This document shows positions 15,846 to 16,993 of a DNA stretch of 16,993 nucleotides, one piece after another. The position numbers were made by a program, and so were the translations under genes. Source of the DNA: Thermoleophilaceae bacterium (GTDB lineage: Bacteria > Actinomycetota > Thermoleophilia > Solirubrobacterales > Thermoleophilaceae); the NCBI GenBank assembly GCA_013696425.1, contig JACCYP010000272.1:1-16993 (forward strand), given 5' to 3'. The notes below the pieces were generated by a model. That model was not told the origin of the DNA. It made no database searches and saw only the letters and a list, made by a program, of their open reading frames with translations. The stretch's first letter is position 1. Each line of letters starts with the position of its first letter.

Positions 15846-15886
15846 CGCTTGCAGTTGTGCCCCGTCTCGGTGCGTAACTGCAAACG
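15846..15886. repeat. 41-bp palindromic repeat, copy 2 (TTGCAGTT arms)
   Basis: Arms CGCTTGCAGTT and AACTGCAAACG pair at 10 of 11 positions around a 19-nt centre. The centre itself folds nearly to the tip: two G-U pairs, G-C, C-G, one mismatch and three G-C pairs, with a 3-nt loop. It sits 8 nt after the threonine aldolase stop and 11 nt from the stop of the convergent minus gene. The arms and length match the copy at 7766-7806; only the core differs. Confidence 0.8.
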
Positions 15887-15897
15887 GCCGCTTCAAT

Positions 15898-16461
15898 TCA
15901 GCCGCGGCGCTTGGTGACCTGGGCGTCGGTCCACTCGCCGATCGCGCCCAGCGCGGCGCCGACCTTCGCACCGGCCGCGGATTCGAGCGGCTCGATCGCG
16001 GCGTCGGGGCGGGCACCCTGCTCGATCGCGGCCTTGCGGGCGGCGGACTCGACGCGGCGGAGCTTGCGCTCCCAGGTCGCCTGGAAGGTTGCGAGCTCCT
16101 CGGTTCCCGCGGCCTCGGCCAGCGCAGCTCCGTATGCGAGCGCAGTGGTGAGGTGCTGCATCTCCTCGACCGCGAGGCGGATTGCCTGGTTGCGCTCGAG
16201 CAGCTTGTCGCGCACCGAGCCCTTCGCCTTGGCGAGGGAGCGCCCGGCGCCGGCGGCCGCGTTCGCGATCGGCAGCCCCTGGGCCTCGCAGACGGGCACG
16301 AGCGCCTCGGCAAGCTCGCCCGCCTTCTCCGCACCCTGGCGGAACGGTGCCGCCTCGGGCTCGCCGATGCGCTCGGCAAGGCGCGCCCAGTACTCGGCGA
16401 TCTGGCGGGCCCACGCGTAGGTCTCGCGCAGCTGACGGTTCTGGGCTGGGTGCAGGCTCAT
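15898..16461 (-). CDS. Alpha-helical protein of unknown function
   Basis: I do not recognise this 187-residue protein. It is rich in Ala, Glu, Arg and Lys and looks almost fully helical, with breaks near 33, 63-66 and 150-153, which suggests a helical bundle. Residues 89-110 include an ExxH (Glu100-His103) as in ferritin-like helices, but the other metal ligands of that fold cannot be located, so this stays a guess. There is no signal peptide or membrane helix. Three starts are possible (TTG 16470, ATG 16467, ATG 16461). I chose 16461 because a TANNNT box lies exactly 7 nt before it. It is monocistronic and divergent from rpmB. Confidence 0.72.
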   Translation of the reverse strand: MSLHPAQNRQLRETYAWARQIAEYWARLAERIGEPEAAPFRQGAEKAGELAEALVPVCEAQGLPIANAAAGAGRSLAKAKGSVRDKLLERNQAIRLAVEEMQHLTTALAYGAALAEAAGTEELATFQATWERKLRRVESAARKAAIEQGARPDAAIEPLESAAGAKVGAALGAIGEWTDAQVTKRRG

Positions 16462-16468
16462 CCGCATC

Positions 16469-16474
16469 AACCTA
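16469..16474 (-). promoter_or_regulatory. Candidate -10 box (TAGGTT) for leaderless start at 16461
   Basis: TAGGTT on the minus strand is followed by exactly 7 nt (GATGCGG) and then the ATG at 16461. The spacing equals that seen before rpmB and before the molybdopterin oxidoreductase. It decides between three possible starts in favour of 16461. No clear -35 is visible. Confidence 0.45.
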
Positions 16475-16492
16475 CCCGCGGACCCTCTTCGC

Positions 16493-16498
16493 TACCCT
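16493..16498 (+). promoter_or_regulatory. Candidate -10 box (TACCCT) for leaderless rpmB
   Basis: TACCCT fits TANNNT and lies exactly 7 nt (CCTCGCC) before the GTG of rpmB. There is no Shine-Dalgarno before rpmB. The -10 boxes of the two divergent genes are only 18 bp apart, so polymerase binding at one may affect the other. Confidence 0.45.
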
Positions 16499-16505
16499 CC
16501 TCGCC

Positions 16506-16697
16506 GTGCCAAAGGTCTGTTACTCGTGTGGAAAGGGCCCCTCGTTCGGCAACAGCCGCAGCCACTCCATGGTTGCCACGCGCCGGCGTTTCAACCCGAA
16601 CCTGCAGAAGGTCCGCATCGAGGTCAAGGGCTCCCCGGCGCGCGAATACGTCTGCACGCGCTGCCTGAAGTCCGGCAAGGTCGCGAAGTACGTCTAG
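16506..16697 (+). CDS. rpmB: 50S ribosomal protein L28
   Basis: A 63-residue large-subunit ribosomal protein. Hallmarks are the start MPKVCYSCGKGPSFGN, the middle SHSMVATRRRFNPNLQKV at 19-36, and the end LKSGKVAKYV. It keeps both CxxC pairs (Cys5/Cys8 and Cys50/Cys53), so it is the zinc-binding (C+) form; zinc-free paralogues made in zinc starvation lack these. The start is GTG at 16506, as the family N-terminus requires. It appears monocistronic, and no other ribosomal protein gene is next to it. Confidence 0.96.
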   Translation: MPKVCYSCGKGPSFGNSRSHSMVATRRRFNPNLQKVRIEVKGSPAREYVCTRCLKSGKVAKYV

Positions 16698-16705
16698 CTC
16701 CTGTC

Positions 16706-16726
16706 TCGCGCCTTCGGCGCTCGGAC
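16706..16726 (+). terminator. Sense-strand 3'-end hairpin after rpmB
   Basis: The element TCGCGCCTTCGGCGCTCG plus GAC begins 9 nt after the rpmB stop. It forms a GCGCC/GGCGC stem around TTC. An exact inverted copy (21 of 21 bases) follows the minus-strand gene at the right edge, and a variant with a swapped base pair follows the 7913 gene. It is probably a 3'-end or terminator-like structure, without a T-tract. Confidence 0.55.
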
Positions 16727-16796
16727 GGATAGCAATAAGGGCGAGGGCTGGCCGGCTGCGGGCGCGCGCGAGGGCTTGTGCCTACGCGCCATCGCT

Positions 16797-16848
16797 CATC
16801 TGCTGAACGGATCTGGTCGCTATAGCAACCAAAACGGTTCAGCGGATG
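16797..16848. repeat. 52-bp imperfect palindrome centred on CTATAG
   Basis: Dyad symmetry is exact about 16822.5. The outer 12-nt arms CATCTGCTGAAC and GTTCAGCGGATG pair fully if one G-U is allowed. There is a symmetric 6-by-6 nt internal loop (GGATCT against AAAACG), and the inner 8-nt arms GGTCGCTA and TAGCAACC have a single mismatch. It lies in the spacer between rpmB and the convergent gene. It could be an operator for a dimeric regulator, a structured RNA or a repeat element. Confidence 0.7.
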
Positions 16849-16903
16849 CCGAAAACGTCTCGCGGGCACCGCAAACCGCCCAGGCCAGCCTCCACTGCTC
16901 GCT

Positions 16904-16924
16904 GTCCGAGCGCCGAAGGCGCGA
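16904..16924 (-). terminator. Sense-strand 3'-end hairpin after the right-edge gene
   Basis: On the minus strand this is identical over 21 bases to the element after rpmB, and begins 9 nt after the TAA at 16934. Four more outer bases (CCTG) also match after two differences. It is in the sense orientation for the gene it follows, as with the other two copies. Confidence 0.5.
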
Positions 16925-16933
16925 AGCAGGCCG

Positions 16934-16993
16934 TTAGCGCCCGCGCACCATCCGCCCGCGGCGCTTGAACGTCTTCGCCGGCGTCCTCAGCAC
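16934..16993 (-). CDS. C-terminal tail of an unidentified minus-strand gene (partial)
   Basis: The minus strand is open from the right edge to a TAA at 16934-16936, giving 19 residues that end KRRGRMVRGR. The tail is strongly basic. The gene cannot be identified from so little, and it is called mainly because the shared 3'-end hairpin begins 9 nt after its stop, as it does after rpmB. Confidence 0.4.
   Translation of the reverse strand: MLRTPAKTFKRRGRMVRGR

Noticed and set aside
16698..16933. A MITE-like mobile element bounded by 21-bp inverted repeats
   Set aside because: Each inverted repeat begins 9 nt after a stop codon in the sense direction, and a single variant copy occurs after another gene (7892-7909). 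Two opposed 3'-end hairpins explain this better; no target-site duplication is visible.
1..16993. CRISPR arrays, tRNA or rRNA genes, insertion sequences, phage genes
   Set aside because: None was seen on reading both strands. The only repeats are the dispersed palindromes, the hairpins and the repeats within the 78-residue protein.

Overview
This 17 kb window looks like a chromosomal segment of a very GC-rich actinobacterium. The protein sequences, the GTG and TTG starts, the tightly overlapping operons and the near absence of Shine-Dalgarno sequences would suit the class Thermoleophilia (Solirubrobacterales or Gaiellales type). That placement is an inference from style, because no rRNA gene is present. 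There is no phage, insertion sequence, CRISPR array or tRNA.

Region 1 (1-6212, minus strand) is a compact six-gene transcription unit, read right to left. It starts with a polyprenyl-phosphate type GT2 glycosyltransferase, then a SAM methyltransferase, a MOP-superfamily lipid-linked glycan flippase, a Bcp-type peroxiredoxin, a hotdog/thioesterase-like protein with a CxxC pair, and a molybdopterin oxidoreductase cut by the left edge. The first four genes overlap each other. Divergent from it is a plus-strand GT-C type integral membrane glycosyltransferase (6270-7739).

Region 2 (7913-11417, minus strand) holds two tandem GT-C (PMT/ArnT-like) membrane glycosyltransferase paralogues and a small repeat-containing protein of unknown function, joined by 4-nt GTGA overlaps. 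With region 1 this makes a coherent envelope-glycan module: GT2 would charge the lipid carrier, the flippase and GT-C enzymes would act at and outside the membrane, and the methyltransferase could modify the glycan.

Region 3 (11453-15837, plus strand) is a complete riboflavin operon, ribD-ribE-ribBA-ribH, with a low-specificity threonine aldolase attached by a TTGA overlap. It starts only 35 bp from the divergent glycosyltransferase operon, with no room for an FMN riboswitch.

Region 4 (15898-16993) has a helical protein of unknown function, the divergent ribosomal protein L28 gene (zinc-ribbon form), a 236-bp structured spacer and the tail of an unidentified minus-strand gene.

The most interesting signals are outside the genes. 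Two copies of a 41-bp palindrome with the same arms sit in two convergent-gene spacers. A sense-oriented hairpin follows the stop codons of three genes, and one copy shows a compensatory base-pair swap. A perfectly centred 52-bp imperfect palindrome lies downstream of rpmB. Three genes have a TANNNT box exactly 7 nt before the start codon, which points to leaderless transcripts.
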